A DNA stretch of 64,000 bases from Andreesenia angusta (GCF_001855385.1 NZ_MKIE01000007.1:57452-121451); one strand, 5' to 3'. Counted from the first letter of the stretch, positions 28,614-38,861 are shown. Notes: generated from the letters alone by a model not told the origin. Program-made: numbers and translations.

Positions 28614-28934
28614 CTATCTTCCTAGCTCTATTATGTTCGCCACAAGCGCCTTGCATCTTCCGCAGTCAAGCCCTGCCCCTGTGTGCTCGCCGACACCCTC
28701 GACTGTGTTTATTCCAGATTTTACTGCGTCTACAACGGATTTTAGCGACACGTCTCTGCATCCACATACTGAAGCTAGTATTCCAGGAAGCTCTGATTTG
28801 CATCCTTCGCACTCGTTGCAGATTCCAGCCATCTCCACTACCTCTTCCGCAGTTCTAGCTCCCCCGCACATTGCCTTTCTTATATCAGAATACTCCACGT
28901 TGTTTGTTGTACATATAGTTCTGTTTCCTGCCAA
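28614..28934 (-). CDS. Small BFD-like [2Fe-2S] protein, two-repeat
   Basis: 107 residues from TTG 28934; an ATG nine bases upstream has its ribosome site overlapping it. It has two copies of the bacterioferritin-associated-ferredoxin-like fold. The second, 'CGCRDVSLKSVVDAVKSG' followed by C-G-R-C, has all four cysteines (C-x-C ... C-x2-C). The first has only one early cysteine (I-C-T-T) with C-N-E-C-E-G-C later, so it may bind no cluster or a changed one. Such modules bind [2Fe-2S] and regulate or donate electrons. Partner unknown; it lies between rluF and thrS. Confidence 0.75.
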   Translation of the reverse strand: MAGNRTICTTNNVEYSDIRKAMCGGARTAEEVVEMAGICNECEGCKSELPGILASVCGCRDVSLKSVVDAVKSGINTVEGVGEHTGAGLDCGRCKALVANIIELGR

Positions 28935-29018
28935 AATAATCATCTCCTTGTATAATGTTTACTTCCATCCAAATACCATCTTATCATAGTCGTATGCTCT
29001 TTTTCAGCTCAAGTTTTT

Positions 29019-29729
29019 TCATTTTTTTCGCCTCAGGGTGTTCACTTCTGTGCTGTTTAGATATCTCCACTTCCCTGTTGGAATGTCTCCTAGCTTCAGT
29101 CTGTCTATCCTGACCCGCTTAAGCTTTACTACCTCGTATTTATGGACCTGGCACATCCTTCTTATCTGGCGGTTTAGCCCCTGGGAAAGCACTATCGCAA
29201 AGCTTCTGTCGTTTACGCGCTTGATTTTGCAAGGCCTTGTCTTTTCGTGCTTCTTCTTGACCGGGTTGTATATTGTCACACCATCAGCCATGGACTTCAG
29301 GAAAGTTTCTGTTATGGGTCTATCCACCGTCACAACATACTCTTTCTCATGGTTGTTTTCGGCCCTGAGTATCTCGTTCACTATGCTTCCGTCGTTCGTA
29401 AGCAGTATAAGTCCTTCCGACTCCTTGTCCAGCCTTCCAATGGGAAATATCCTCTCTCTATGGTTTACATAGTCCACTATATTGCCCTTTACATGATTCT
29501 CCGTGGTGCATGTGATGCCCGCCGGCTTGTTCAAGGCTATATACAGGGCCTTTGGCTTTTTCTTGTCCACTATGAGCTTTCCATTTACCTTTACAGCGTC
29601 TCCGTCTTCAACCTGCTGGCCTACAGATGCCCGTTTCCCATTCACCGTGACCTTGCCCGCTTCTATCAGTTTATCTGCTTCTCTTCTCGAGCATATTCCA
29701 CTAGAGCTTATATAGCTATTCAGTCTCAT
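29019..29729 (-). CDS. rluF: 23S rRNA pseudouridine synthase, RluF type
   Basis: 236 residues from ATG 29729 (GAGG seven bases ahead; an upstream ATG would add 19 non-family residues). An N-terminal S4 RNA-binding domain ('MRLNSYISSSGICSRREADK') is followed by the synthase core with the catalytic Asp in G-R-L-D-K-E-S-E-G-L. The sequence I-F-P-I-G-R-L-D-K matches RluF (U2604) better than RluB. Followed after 84 bases by the Fe-S gene. Confidence 0.88.
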   Translation of the reverse strand: MRLNSYISSSGICSRREADKLIEAGKVTVNGKRASVGQQVEDGDAVKVNGKLIVDKKKPKALYIALNKPAGITCTTENHVKGNIVDYVNHRERIFPIGRLDKESEGLILLTNDGSIVNEILRAENNHEKEYVVTVDRPITETFLKSMADGVTIYNPVKKKHEKTRPCKIKRVNDRSFAIVLSQGLNRQIRRMCQVHKYEVVKLKRVRIDRLKLGDIPTGKWRYLNSTEVNTLRRKK

Positions 29730-29893
29730 CTTCAATCCTCGCCTCTTGTTTTTATTTTCTATACTATAGTATCTCATATTCCGCAATTATTTCAATGCAT
29801 ATTGCAAGCCATCTCTTCACCTATCCGTTTTTTCTCTCAGAAATATGGGTAGGTATGTAAATGTGAACTTAAAGTCTATAAGGGGGAATACAA

Positions 29894-31066
29894 TTGAAGA
29901 ATATAGTCATCATAGGAAGTGGAGTAGGCGGGCTGACAGTGGCTCAGACTATTAGGGCTTCTGATTCAGAATCTGATATTACAATAGTTGGAGCGGAGGA
30001 TTTCTATCCCTACAACAGAATAAAGCTGTCCAAGTCCTTGGAAAAAGATGTGACAGAAGATGAGCTTCTCATAAAGCCTAAAAGCTGGTATTTAGAAAAC
30101 AATATAATGCTCTTAAAAGGCATCTCCATGAAGAGTATCTCTAGCTCGGAGAAAAAAGTGTATCTTTCAAACGGCAAAAGCCTAAAATACGACAAGCTTG
30201 TGCTGGCGTCTGGAGCCAAGAGCTTTGTTCCTCCTGTGGAGGGCGTCGATTTAAAAGGTGTCTTCTCCCTCAGAACACTGGACGATTCCTGGGCCATAAG
30301 GGACTACATGGTGAATGTCCAGAATGTGCTCGTAGTCGGGGGCGGAGTTCTAGGGCTTGAAAACGCTTATTCCCTGGCAAAGCAAGGAAAGAAAGTAGCT
30401 GTGGCCGAGATGGCCGACTGGCTTATGCCCAAGCAGCTTGACCGCGAGGCTTCCGAGATCCTTGAATCCAAGCTCCGCGATGCTGGCGTAGAGATTATGT
30501 TTGGAGCTTCCGCCTCCAAGCTACTTGGTGGCGACTCTGTAGAAAGCTACGAGACTTCTGACGGCAAGCAGCACCCTGCCGAAATGGTCATCTTCTCCAC
30601 TGGAATACGTCCGAATACTGATATAGAGATAGATGCAGAGCTTGAAACAAACAGGGGGATAGTTGTGAATTCCAAAATGGAGACTAGCGTAGAAGACATA
30701 TACGCCGTAGGAGACGTAGCTGAGTTTGACGGAAGGGTTTACGGACTTTGGAGCATCTCTACTCTGCAGGCTAAAGTGGCCGCCGAGAACATACTTGGGA
30801 TTGGCTCAGAGTTTAAAGACGGCTCTCCTATGATGAGTCTAAACTCCTTTGGGCTCTACCTTTTCTCTGTGGGTAACATCTCGCCTGAAAATCCGGACTA
30901 CACGCTGACTGGCGATGGTCCTTCCTACAGAAAAGTCGTGGTAAAAGACAGTATGCCCGTAGGCGGTATTATATTTGACGATGCCAACAAGGCCATAGCG
31001 CTTAAGAGGATGATTGAAAAAGGCCAAGCTGCAAGCCGCGAAGAGCTTGAAGCTTTCTTAAAGTAA
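29894..31066 (+). CDS. NAD(P)/FAD-dependent oxidoreductase, rubredoxin-reductase-like
   Basis: 390 residues. FAD site G-S-G-V-G-G near residue 9, NAD site 'VLVVGGGVLGLENAYSLAKQ' near 147 and the conserved 'VEDIYAVGDVAEF' near 270 define a two-dinucleotide-domain flavoprotein. Length and order resemble clostridial NADH:rubredoxin reductase and the N-terminal part of nitrite reductase. A rubredoxin gene at 46871 could be its partner, 16 kb away. TTG start with AGGGGG ahead. Ended by a strong bidirectional terminator. Confidence 0.87.
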   Translation: MKNIVIIGSGVGGLTVAQTIRASDSESDITIVGAEDFYPYNRIKLSKSLEKDVTEDELLIKPKSWYLENNIMLLKGISMKSISSSEKKVYLSNGKSLKYDKLVLASGAKSFVPPVEGVDLKGVFSLRTLDDSWAIRDYMVNVQNVLVVGGGVLGLENAYSLAKQGKKVAVAEMADWLMPKQLDREASEILESKLRDAGVEIMFGASASKLLGGDSVESYETSDGKQHPAEMVIFSTGIRPNTDIEIDAELETNRGIVVNSKMETSVEDIYAVGDVAEFDGRVYGLWSISTLQAKVAAENILGIGSEFKDGSPMMSLNSFGLYLFSVGNISPENPDYTLTGDGPSYRKVVVKDSMPVGGIIFDDANKAIALKRMIEKGQAASREELEAFLK

Positions 31067-31105
31067 AAAAGAGGAGTCTGACCTATAGGCCTGACTCCTC
31101 TTTTT
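31066..31105. terminator. Bidirectional terminator between convergent flavoprotein genes
   Basis: Thirteen-bp stem AAAAAGAGGAGTC with its complement (31066-31078 and 31093-31105), loop of 14 with an internal CCTATAGG palindrome, and runs of A/T on both sides. Confidence 0.85.
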
Positions 31106-31117
31106 CTGTGTTTTGCA

Positions 31118-32524
31118 CTATTTTTTTGCGCTCAGCTTCTTTATGATTGTGTTTGCAACCTCTATTCCATTTGCAGAGGCCTGCTGAAGCCCTCTTGTGA
31201 TTCCAGCTCCGTCTCCCACTGCGTATAGACCCTTTATATTGGTCTTGAACTCAGGAGTCACATCTACCTTGTTGGAGTAGAACTTGACCTCAACTCCGTA
31301 AAGCAGCGTCTCGTCGCTCGCCATACCTGGGACTATCTTGTCTAGAGCTTCTATCATCTCTGCTATGTCTAGCATTATTCTGTAAGGAAGTACAAGAGAG
31401 AGATCCCCTGGAATTGCATCTTTAAGAGTCGCAACTATGTTGTTTCTAGTTATCCTCTCGTCAGTGCTTCTTCTGCCTCTCTTGAAATCCCCGTATCTTT
31501 GAACAAGTATCTTGTTGCCTGCCAGCATGTTTCCAAGCTTGGCTATATGCTTTCCGTACTCTATAGGTGTCTTGAAAGGCTCTGTAAAGTTCATTGAAAC
31601 AAGCAGAGCAAAGTTCGTGTTTTTAGTCTTCATGTCCTTCGACTTATAGGCATGCCCATTTACTACAGCTAAGTTGTCGTCGTAGTACTCTGTAGCCACT
31701 TCTCCAGAAGGGTTAGAGCAGAACACCCTCACTTTGTCGTCAAAAGTAGGCGTGTAGTAGACCATCTTGCCTTCATACATAGTCTCGTTTATCTCTTTCA
31801 TGACTTCGTCTCTTACTTCCACCCTTACGCCGACGTCTACAGTGCCAACTTTGGTATTGATGCTGTGCTTCTCGCAAACTCCCTTAAGCCACTCCGAGCC
31901 CTCTCTTCCTATGGCTATTACTATGTCGTCAGAGTAGTACTCGTCTCCGCCAGTAGTCTTTACTCCAGTCACAACACCGTTCTCCTCTATTATATCTTCA
32001 ACCATTGTGTTGAAAAGTATCTCCACCCCTTGGTCTATCAGATGCTGCTGAAGGTCTCCGTATATTCTATATCCCTCTTCAGTTCCAAGATGGCGAACTG
32101 GACACTCTATAAGTTTCAGATTGCTCACTATGGCCTGCTTCTTTATCTTTTCAATTCTCTCCACTTGATCCACACCATGCACATTTGTGTCGGCTCCAAA
32201 CTTCAAGTATATGCTGTCCGCTTCATCTATAAGCTCTTTGGCCCTGTCATACCCGAGTATCGCCGGAAGCTCTCCTCCTACGTCTGGCGAAAGCGAAAGC
32301 TTTCCGTCAGAATAGGCTCCTGCTCCTGCAAATCCAGTAGTTATAGAGCAAGGCTTGCAGCCTACACATCTCTGTAGTTCCCTCTTCGGACATATTCTCT
32401 TCTCTATATTTCTTCCCTTTTCAATCAAAAGTATATTCAAATCACTATTGTATTCTTTCAGTTTATAAGCTGTAAATATCCCCGATGGGCCTGCGCCCAC
32501 TATTATAGCATCGTATTTTTTCAT
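31118..32524 (-). CDS. FAD-dependent dehydrogenase of the COG2509 kind
   Basis: 468 residues from ATG 32524 (GGGGGACAAG ahead). FAD site 'VGAGPSGIFTAYKL' near residue 11, then a cysteine cluster C-P-K-R-E-L-Q-R-C-V-G-C-K-P-C (about 50-65) and 'GFAGAGAYSDGKL'. This is typical of a conserved, uncharacterised clostridial flavoprotein group; cysteines may bind Fe-S or metal. C-terminal 'LYAVGDGAGITRGLQQASANG' completes the flavin domain. No operon partner. Confidence 0.85.
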   Translation of the reverse strand: MKKYDAIIVGAGPSGIFTAYKLKEYNSDLNILLIEKGRNIEKRICPKRELQRCVGCKPCSITTGFAGAGAYSDGKLSLSPDVGGELPAILGYDRAKELIDEADSIYLKFGADTNVHGVDQVERIEKIKKQAIVSNLKLIECPVRHLGTEEGYRIYGDLQQHLIDQGVEILFNTMVEDIIEENGVVTGVKTTGGDEYYSDDIVIAIGREGSEWLKGVCEKHSINTKVGTVDVGVRVEVRDEVMKEINETMYEGKMVYYTPTFDDKVRVFCSNPSGEVATEYYDDNLAVVNGHAYKSKDMKTKNTNFALLVSMNFTEPFKTPIEYGKHIAKLGNMLAGNKILVQRYGDFKRGRRSTDERITRNNIVATLKDAIPGDLSLVLPYRIMLDIAEMIEALDKIVPGMASDETLLYGVEVKFYSNKVDVTPEFKTNIKGLYAVGDGAGITRGLQQASANGIEVANTIIKKLSAKK

Positions 32525-32664
32525 CTTGTCCCCCATTAAATACAAACGTTTTTAGTTTCAAAAGTTAATATTGTACGTGTTTATCACTCCTACATATTAT
32601 CAGAGTTTGTATTCACGGTCAAGCCCATTTACGAATATTTAACCGCGATTTTATATTAAAGTAC

Positions 32665-32696
32665 GTAAAAGAGCAGCCCTTAGGCTGCTCTTTTAC
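32665..32696 (-). terminator. Terminator after the chemoreceptor gene
   Basis: Fourteen-bp stem GTAAAAGAGCAGCC with complement (32665-32678 and 32683-32696), loop CTTA; it overlaps the stop codon. The following T run is short. Confidence 0.65.
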
Positions 32697-34246
32697 TAAG
32701 CTTTCAACAATGAGTCTATGGAGATTCCAACCTGATAGAGAATAGGACCTTCTCTGTACGCCAAGTACTTGAATATAGATCCATCTTCCGCTCTTCTCTT
32801 TACAGGAGTCGACACGTATTTTGTCTTACCCTCCTTCAAAGGTCTAAAACTCGGCTCCACTTCGTAGAGATTTATTCCAGCGCTAGACTTGTCTGAAACT
32901 ATTCTAGCTGTTCCGCTTTCATCAGTTATCAGAAGGTCGTCGGACTTTATCTCTCTTAGTGCTTTTTCTACATCGCCTTCTTTAAAAGCAGGATATTCGT
33001 CTATGATATGCTTTATGTCCTCTAGCATCATATCATCCATAGCTCTTCCCGCCACAAACTGCTGCATTTCTTCAGAAGCCGTATTCAAGTGATGCGATGT
33101 CCTCTCCAGCTCCTCTATCCTTTTATCAAGCGCTGTAACTTCACCTTCGGCTTCATCCATGCTGGCCGATATCTCGTTGGAGAAGCTTGTCACCTCAAGT
33201 ATATCATCCTTTATACTCTCACTCTCTGCGCTGACGTTGAACATATTGTCCTTCATTCCAACCACTTTGTCCACTATCATCTGAAGCCCTTCCTGGATTT
33301 TGTTGAATTCCTCTATGGCATTGTTCATAGACTGGTATTCCTCTTCGACGTATTGCACCTCTAACTCCATGTCCTTGGATATATGACCTATGTCCTGCTT
33401 CAGAGTGTCCAGCACCTTGGTTATGCCTTTAGAAACCTGACTTGTCTCGCCTGCCAGCTTTCCTACTTCACTCGCAACCACTGCAAATCCCTTTCCATGC
33501 TCTCCGGCCCTGGCTGCTTCAATCGAAGCGTTCAGCGCAAGCATATTAGTCTGCTCAGATATGTTGTTTATAAGCTCCACCATGGAAACTATCTCTTCTG
33601 AATACTTTCTGAGTTCCTCCACCTTTCCCGAAGTACTGGTCACAAGCTCTTTTGTATTCTGTATCTTTTCTCTGACCTTGTCTGTCTCTTTTATCCCCGC
33701 TGTAGCAGAGCTTATAGACTTCTCTGTGAACTCCGCAGTGTCGTCTGTAAGTTCTTTTAGATTTCTAATCGACTCAACTATACTGTCGGTTTTATTGGAA
33801 ACTTCGCTGAGCATCTGGCATTGCTCTGTAGACTTTTCATTCGCTCTAGAAGTCAGCTCTGAAATGATTCCAAACCTGCTCTTTGCCTCTAGAGAAATTC
33901 CAGCTATGTCCCCTGCCGTTCTCATTATATTTGTAGATATGGCAACCTGGCTCTTGAAGTTGCTTCGGAGTTCGTTGAAAACCTTTGAAATCTCTCTGTC
34001 TAGTTCGTTTTCTGCATCTAAATTTTTCCTCTTTATCAAGAACTCGTTGCTGCCTATGCTCTTTATATGCTCCACGGCTCTCTCGTCTTCTTTTCCTCCT
34101 GCAAACATGGCAATCGCGCCGGCTGACACAACTATAGAAACCACTATAGCTGCCGCCAAGCTACCCATAAAGTAGCTGATTGCAGAAGTCAGAAATATCC
34201 CTAATACCAGAACCAGAAGCTTGATTTTGCTTGACTTTTTCATCAT
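32696..34246 (-). CDS. Methyl-accepting chemotaxis protein with a C-terminal sensor-like domain
   Basis: 516 residues. Two adjoining N-terminal helices (about 8-48) leave no extracytoplasmic sensor. The long coiled-coil signalling domain has the conserved tip '[20 protein letters not shown]' (about 215-235). After it, about residues 400-516 form an extra domain ('[20 protein letters not shown]', '[20 protein letters not shown]') that looks like a PAS/cache-type sensor. Such a C-terminal sensor would read a cytoplasmic signal. No other che or flagellar genes are nearby; the promoter has an extended -10. Confidence 0.9.
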   Translation of the reverse strand: MMKKSSKIKLLVLVLGIFLTSAISYFMGSLAAAIVVSIVVSAGAIAMFAGGKEDERAVEHIKSIGSNEFLIKRKNLDAENELDREISKVFNELRSNFKSQVAISTNIMRTAGDIAGISLEAKSRFGIISELTSRANEKSTEQCQMLSEVSNKTDSIVESIRNLKELTDDTAEFTEKSISSATAGIKETDKVREKIQNTKELVTSTSGKVEELRKYSEEIVSMVELINNISEQTNMLALNASIEAARAGEHGKGFAVVASEVGKLAGETSQVSKGITKVLDTLKQDIGHISKDMELEVQYVEEEYQSMNNAIEEFNKIQEGLQMIVDKVVGMKDNMFNVSAESESIKDDILEVTSFSNEISASMDEAEGEVTALDKRIEELERTSHHLNTASEEMQQFVAGRAMDDMMLEDIKHIIDEYPAFKEGDVEKALREIKSDDLLITDESGTARIVSDKSSAGINLYEVEPSFRPLKEGKTKYVSTPVKRRAEDGSIFKYLAYREGPILYQVGISIDSLLKA

Positions 34247-34361
34247 ACACTCTCCTCTCTAGTGAACAGCTTTGTCTGTGAAAACGTTATCCTTTTGCTG
34301 TGCATGGACTTTATCTTTTTTTCACATACAAGTTACTCTATGTATTTTTAGTTACTCCCTA

Positions 34362-34370
34362 ATTATAGCA
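34362..34370 (-). promoter_or_regulatory. Extended -10 promoter of the chemoreceptor gene
   Basis: On the minus strand TGCTATAAT (34362-34370), an extended -10 element; no clear -35 box. It lies 115 bases before the start codon. The leader holds the direct repeat GAGTAACT. Confidence 0.4.
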
Positions 34371-34379
34371 TTTTAAAGC

Positions 34380-34410
34380 AAAGAGTAGTAGGTTATCCCC
34401 ACTACTCTTT
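34380..34410 (-). terminator. Likely terminator after typA
   Basis: Ten-bp stem AAAGAGTAGT/ACTACTCTTT (34380-34389 with 34401-34410), loop of 11, 38 bases past the typA stop. The T tract is weak. Confidence 0.55.
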
Positions 34411-34447
34411 TAAACAAATATCAACATTTAGCTTTCGTTCTCTATAT

Positions 34448-36274
34448 CTACTTCTTCTTTTGAGACTTGTATCTCAAGTTCTTGTCAAGTATAGCTTTTC
34501 TTATTCTAAGGCTCTTTGGAGTAACCTCTACAAGCTCATCGTCGTCTATAAACTCAAGCGACTCCTCTAGACTAAGTCTCTTTGGAGGCGGCAGTCTCAG
34601 AGAGTCGTCTGTTCCAGAAGATCTAGTGTTTGTAAGCTGCTTTTTCTTACATATGTTTACTTCTATATCTCCCTGCTTAGCGTTCTGTCCTACTACCATT
34701 CCAGAGTAGACCTTCTCTCCTGCTGATATAAACAGTATTCCTCTGTCGGCCGCTGAGTAAAGTCCGTATGCAACAGACTCTCCCGTTTCGAAAGAAACAA
34801 GCGATCCCACAGACCTTCTGTTTATCTCGCCTTTATATGGCTGATATCCGTCGAATATAGTGTTTATGATTCCATTACCCTTGGTGTCGGTCATAAACTC
34901 CGATCTATATCCTATAAGACCTCTAGCTGGAATTGAAAGCTCTATTCTAGTGTATCCTCCATTCGAAGGATTCATAGTTAGGATCTCGCCTTTCCTATTT
35001 CCAAGTTTCTCTATTACAGCTCCTACAAATTCCTCTGGAACGTCTATAGTGGCTCTCTCCATAGGCTCTTGCTTCACTCCGTCTATTACTTTAAAAAGCA
35101 CCTCTGGCTTTGAAACCTGGAACTCATATCCTTCTCTTCTCATGTTCTCTATCAGTATTGAAAGGTGAAGCTCCCCTCTTCCTGAAACTCTGAAAGAGTC
35201 AGTCGAATCTGTGTCCTCTACCTTGAGTCCTACGTCTGTCTGAAGCTCTTTGTAAAGTCTGTCTCTAAGCTGTCTTGAAGTTATAAACTTACCTTCTAGA
35301 CCTGCAAGCGGGCTGTTGTTTACAGCGAAGTTCATAGATAGAGTAGGTTCTGATATCTTCACGAAAGGAAGTGGCTCAGGGCTCTCTACAGCACATATAG
35401 TGTCTCCTATGTTGATTCCCTCAACTCCCGAAACAGCTATTATATTACCGGCTGAAGACTCCGTAGTTTCAACTCTCTCAAGTCCTTCGAACTGGTATAT
35501 CTTTGTAATTCTGACTTTTTTGCTCTTGGTCTCGTCTTCATAGTTCAGTATAACTGCCTCTTGGTTCAGCTTTATAGTTCCTCTTTCAACTTTTCCTATC
35601 CCTATTCTTCCCACATACTCGTTGTAGTCTATAGTAGATATAAGCAGCTGAAGTGGGTCTTCCTCGCTTCCCTCAGGCGCAGGTATAAAGTCTATTATAG
35701 TCTCAAATAGAGCTTTCATGTTCTCGTCTTGCTTCTCCATATCTAGGGAAGCAGTTCCGTTTTTAGCTGATGCGTATACAAATGGGCACTCCAGCTGGCT
35801 GTCGTCGGCTCCAAGCTCTATAAACAGGTCTAGAACTTCGTCTATTACCTCGTTTGGTCTAGCCTCTGGTCTGTCTATCTTGTTTATGCAGACTATAACC
35901 GGAAGCTTTAGCTCTAGGGCTTTCTTAAGCACAAACTTAGTCTGAGGCATAGGTCCTTCAAACGCATCTACCACAAGTACAACTCCATTTACCATCTTGA
36001 GCACACGCTCCACCTCGCCACCGAAGTCGGCATGTCCTGGAGTGTCTATTATGTTTATCTTCTTATCTCCATACTGTATTGCTGTATTTTTAGAGAGTAT
36101 AGTTATACCTCTCTCTTTCTCTATATCGTTTGAATCCATTACCCTTTCCTGCACATTCTGGTTTTCCCTGAATGTACCGCTTTGCCTTAGAAGTCCGTCT
36201 ACAAGCGTAGTCTTTCCGTGGTCAACGTGAGCTATTATGGCGATATTTCTGATATCTTTTATACTGTTTTTCAA
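34448..36274 (-). CDS. typA: Translational GTPase TypA/BipA
   Basis: 608 residues, close to family length, start TTG 36274 five bases after TAGGAG (an upstream TTG adds eight residues). G1 'AHVDHGKTT', G3 D-T-P-G-H, G4 N-K-I-D; then the EF-G-like domains and the TypA-specific C-terminus. TypA binds ribosomes and helps assembly and stress adaptation. It is a single-gene unit between the chemoreceptor and the YgiQ gene. Confidence 0.96.
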   Translation of the reverse strand: MKNSIKDIRNIAIIAHVDHGKTTLVDGLLRQSGTFRENQNVQERVMDSNDIEKERGITILSKNTAIQYGDKKINIIDTPGHADFGGEVERVLKMVNGVVLVVDAFEGPMPQTKFVLKKALELKLPVIVCINKIDRPEARPNEVIDEVLDLFIELGADDSQLECPFVYASAKNGTASLDMEKQDENMKALFETIIDFIPAPEGSEEDPLQLLISTIDYNEYVGRIGIGKVERGTIKLNQEAVILNYEDETKSKKVRITKIYQFEGLERVETTESSAGNIIAVSGVEGINIGDTICAVESPEPLPFVKISEPTLSMNFAVNNSPLAGLEGKFITSRQLRDRLYKELQTDVGLKVEDTDSTDSFRVSGRGELHLSILIENMRREGYEFQVSKPEVLFKVIDGVKQEPMERATIDVPEEFVGAVIEKLGNRKGEILTMNPSNGGYTRIELSIPARGLIGYRSEFMTDTKGNGIINTIFDGYQPYKGEINRRSVGSLVSFETGESVAYGLYSAADRGILFISAGEKVYSGMVVGQNAKQGDIEVNICKKKQLTNTRSSGTDDSLRLPPPKRLSLEESLEFIDDDELVEVTPKSLRIRKAILDKNLRYKSQKKK

Positions 36275-36347
36275 ATTTACTCCTACTTTCTCGTTCAAAG
36301 TTTTTTTATTTCTAACCTTGTAATTTTATCACAGTAAAGCTCTATCT

Positions 36348-38264
36348 TCAAAACTTTTTTCTAGGCTTAGAGCTTTTTCTGCTTTTTTCCCTATTGCTTT
36401 TAGAGTTCTTCGTATCCCTGTTTCCTGAAGCCTCTCTTTTCCCAGCAGCATTCCCCCTGCTGTTTGATTCATTTCTTCTAGGCCTTATGAGGCAGTGCTT
36501 TTCAAAGCCCACAAGGTCCATCCTTCCGCCTTTCTTAAGCGCCTCAAGTACAAGGTCGTAGTTTTTAGGGTTTCTGTACTGTATAAGCGCCCTCTGCATG
36601 GCCTTTTCATGTGGGGACTTAGGCACGTAGACCTTCTTCATAGTTCTAGGGTCCAGCTCTGTATAGTACATGCAGGTGGAAAGCGTAGAAGGTGTTGGGT
36701 AGAAGTCCTGAACCTGTTCAGGCATATACCCTAAATCTCGCAAATATTCAGCCAGCTCTATGGCTTCCTTGAGCGTCGAGCCTGGATGGCTTGACATAAG
36801 GTATGGCACTATAAACTGGTTCATTCCAAGATCTGCGTTCAGCTTCTTGTACTTGTTTACAAACTTTTCGTAGACTTCCTTTCTAGGCTTGCCCATCTTC
36901 TCGAGCACTTCTCTGGACACATGCTCTGGGGCCACTTTAAGCTGTCCACTTATATGGTGCTCGCAGAGTTCCTTGAAGAAAGTATCGTCCTTGTCGTGGA
37001 TCAGATAGTCATACCTTATCCCTGACCTTACAAAGACCTTCTTTACTTTAGGTATCTCTCTCAGCTTTCTCAGAAGCTTCAAGTAGTCCATATGGTCTAT
37101 CTTAAGGCTCTTGCAAGGGTTGGGATATAGACACTCTCTGTCTTTGCACACACCGTGCTTTACCTGCTTTTCGCAGGCCCTGTCCCTGAAGTTAGCAGTA
37201 GGTCCTCCAACGTCGTGTATATATCCTTTGAAGTCTGGGTCCCAAACTATCTGCTCAGCCTCGTTCTCTATTGACTTGTGGCTTCTCGACTGTACAACCC
37301 TTCCCTGGTGGAATGCAAGCGCGCAGAAATTACAGTTTCCAAAGCAACCTCTGTTGCTTATAAGGCTGAACTTGACTTCCTCTATCGCCGGTATACCACC
37401 CTTCTCCCTGTAGATCGGGTGGTAGTCTCTCATATAGGGAAGTGCGTATACAGCGTCGAGTTCGCTCTGCTCCATAGGCTCAGGCGGCTCGTTCTGGACT
37501 ACATAGTAGTCCTTGTACTCCTCTACAAGCGGCTTCGATGTGATGGAGTCCAAGTTTTTCGACTGCACCATAAAGCTTTCTGCATACTTTTTCTTGGACT
37601 CAAGTATCTCGTCGTAAGTCGGCAGGAATATGGGCTCGTAAGCCCTGTCTCTATCCTTTGTCTTGTAGACCGTTCCCTTTATATAGGTTATCTCATTCAC
37701 AGGAATCCCGCTTTCAAGCGACTCTGCCACTTCAACTATCTGCTTTTCTGCCATCCCGTACACTATCATATCGGCCTTTGAATCCAGAAGTATAGATCTT
37801 CTGACTTTGTCGTCCCAGTAGTCGTAGTGGGCAAGTCTTCTTAAGCTGGCCTCTATTCCCCCCAGTATTATAGGCACGTCTTTGTAGGCTTCCCTCACCT
37901 TCTGGGAGTATACTATAGTGGCCCTGTCAGGCCTATGGCCCATCTCGCCTCCCGGAGAGTACATGTCCTTCTTTCTCCGCTTCTTGGCCACCGAGTAGTG
38001 GTTGACCATGGAGTCTATATTTCCGCTCGCCACCAAAAATGCCAGTTTCGGCTTCCCAAGCCTCTTGAAGTCCTTCAGCTTCTTCCAGTCAGGCTGAGCT
38101 ATTATCCCCACTTTGTAACCGTGGCTTTCAAGCACTCTCCCTATTATGGCGACTCCGAAAGATGGATGGTCCACATACGCATCTCCCGAAACTATTACAA
38201 AGTCGAGCTCGCTCCATCCCCTCTTCTCCATATCGCCTCTACTTATCGGTAGAAAGTCTTTCAT
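36348..38264 (-). CDS. ygiQ: YgiQ family radical SAM protein
   Basis: 638 residues from ATG 38264 (GGAGG six bases ahead). The radical SAM motif is [11 protein letters not shown] (CxxxCxxC), placed unusually far in (about residue 305) after a cobalamin-binding-like or UPF0313 N-terminal region; this is the normal YgiQ arrangement. C-terminal tail is highly basic ([10 protein letters not shown]). Function of the family is unknown; presumed RNA or protein modification. Confidence 0.93.
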   Translation of the reverse strand: MKDFLPISRGDMEKRGWSELDFVIVSGDAYVDHPSFGVAIIGRVLESHGYKVGIIAQPDWKKLKDFKRLGKPKLAFLVASGNIDSMVNHYSVAKKRRKKDMYSPGGEMGHRPDRATIVYSQKVREAYKDVPIILGGIEASLRRLAHYDYWDDKVRRSILLDSKADMIVYGMAEKQIVEVAESLESGIPVNEITYIKGTVYKTKDRDRAYEPIFLPTYDEILESKKKYAESFMVQSKNLDSITSKPLVEEYKDYYVVQNEPPEPMEQSELDAVYALPYMRDYHPIYREKGGIPAIEEVKFSLISNRGCFGNCNFCALAFHQGRVVQSRSHKSIENEAEQIVWDPDFKGYIHDVGGPTANFRDRACEKQVKHGVCKDRECLYPNPCKSLKIDHMDYLKLLRKLREIPKVKKVFVRSGIRYDYLIHDKDDTFFKELCEHHISGQLKVAPEHVSREVLEKMGKPRKEVYEKFVNKYKKLNADLGMNQFIVPYLMSSHPGSTLKEAIELAEYLRDLGYMPEQVQDFYPTPSTLSTCMYYTELDPRTMKKVYVPKSPHEKAMQRALIQYRNPKNYDLVLEALKKGGRMDLVGFEKHCLIRPRRNESNSRGNAAGKREASGNRDTKNSKSNREKSRKSSKPRKKF

Positions 38265-38282
38265 TTTTTTCCTCCTATTCCT

Positions 38283-38310
38283 AAAATAAAAAAGCATGTC
38301 TCCATGCTTT
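38283..38310 (-). terminator. Terminator after the YcxB-like gene
   Basis: Eight-bp stem AAAGCATG/CATGCTTT (38291-38298 with 38303-38310), loop TCTC, followed by a T-rich run on the minus strand. It separates the YcxB-like gene from ygiQ. Confidence 0.75.
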
Positions 38311-38312
38311 TA

Positions 38313-38861
38313 CTACTTAAACTCCAAATCTCTCTTAGTCATCTTCTGCTCTACTTTCGACTTAAATTCAGCCATCTCAGCTTCATCTGCAAAAGCTTTC
38401 TTCGGAACTATATAAGCCATTTCGTTGCTTATATAGAGGTAGAATCTCTCTTCATCCTCTCCAAGTATGCCTATAGCCTTCCACTTTATCTTTACTTCTC
38501 CGCTTTTGTTTTTCAGAATCAGACCGTCGCTTGTCTCCTGCAGCGTGTACTCTCCAGTTATAGTCTGTCCGTTCTCCTCTGCTGCCCTTATGTTCTTCAC
38601 TATCCTGCTTTTCAGAGTGTGCTTAAAGCCTTTGTTGAAGAATATAACCCAGATAAGCCAAACTATTCCGAACATAGGAAGCGTAGTTGTAAAAGGCCTT
38701 CCGAACAGAACTCTCATTAGAACAGGCACAAGCAGGAATATCGCTGACACCAAAAACCTCTGTATAAAAAGGTTTTTTTTGAACTTTGGGGAATTATCTG
38801 CATGGTATAGATTGAACTCCACGTAGTCTTCCTCGCTTAGATTAAACGTCCATCTCTTCAT
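38313..38861 (-). CDS. YcxB-like membrane protein
   Basis: 182 residues. Two close membrane helices (about 35-75) flanked by an N-terminal 'EEDYVEFNLYHADNSP' and a C-terminal beta-rich part ('IKWKAIGILGEDEERFYLYI') match the YcxB-like family of Firmicutes. Function unknown. It is a single gene after the cobS stop and has its own terminator. Confidence 0.85.
   Translation of the reverse strand: MKRWTFNLSEEDYVEFNLYHADNSPKFKKNLFIQRFLVSAIFLLVPVLMRVLFGRPFTTTLPMFGIVWLIWVIFFNKGFKHTLKSRIVKNIRAAEENGQTITGEYTLQETSDGLILKNKSGEVKIKWKAIGILGEDEERFYLYISNEMAYIVPKKAFADEAEMAEFKSKVEQKMTKRDLEFK

Noticed and set aside
34250..34362. c-di-GMP riboswitch in the chemoreceptor leader
   Set aside because: The leader lacks the conserved core of the GEMM class; only an extended -10 box and a direct repeat are seen.
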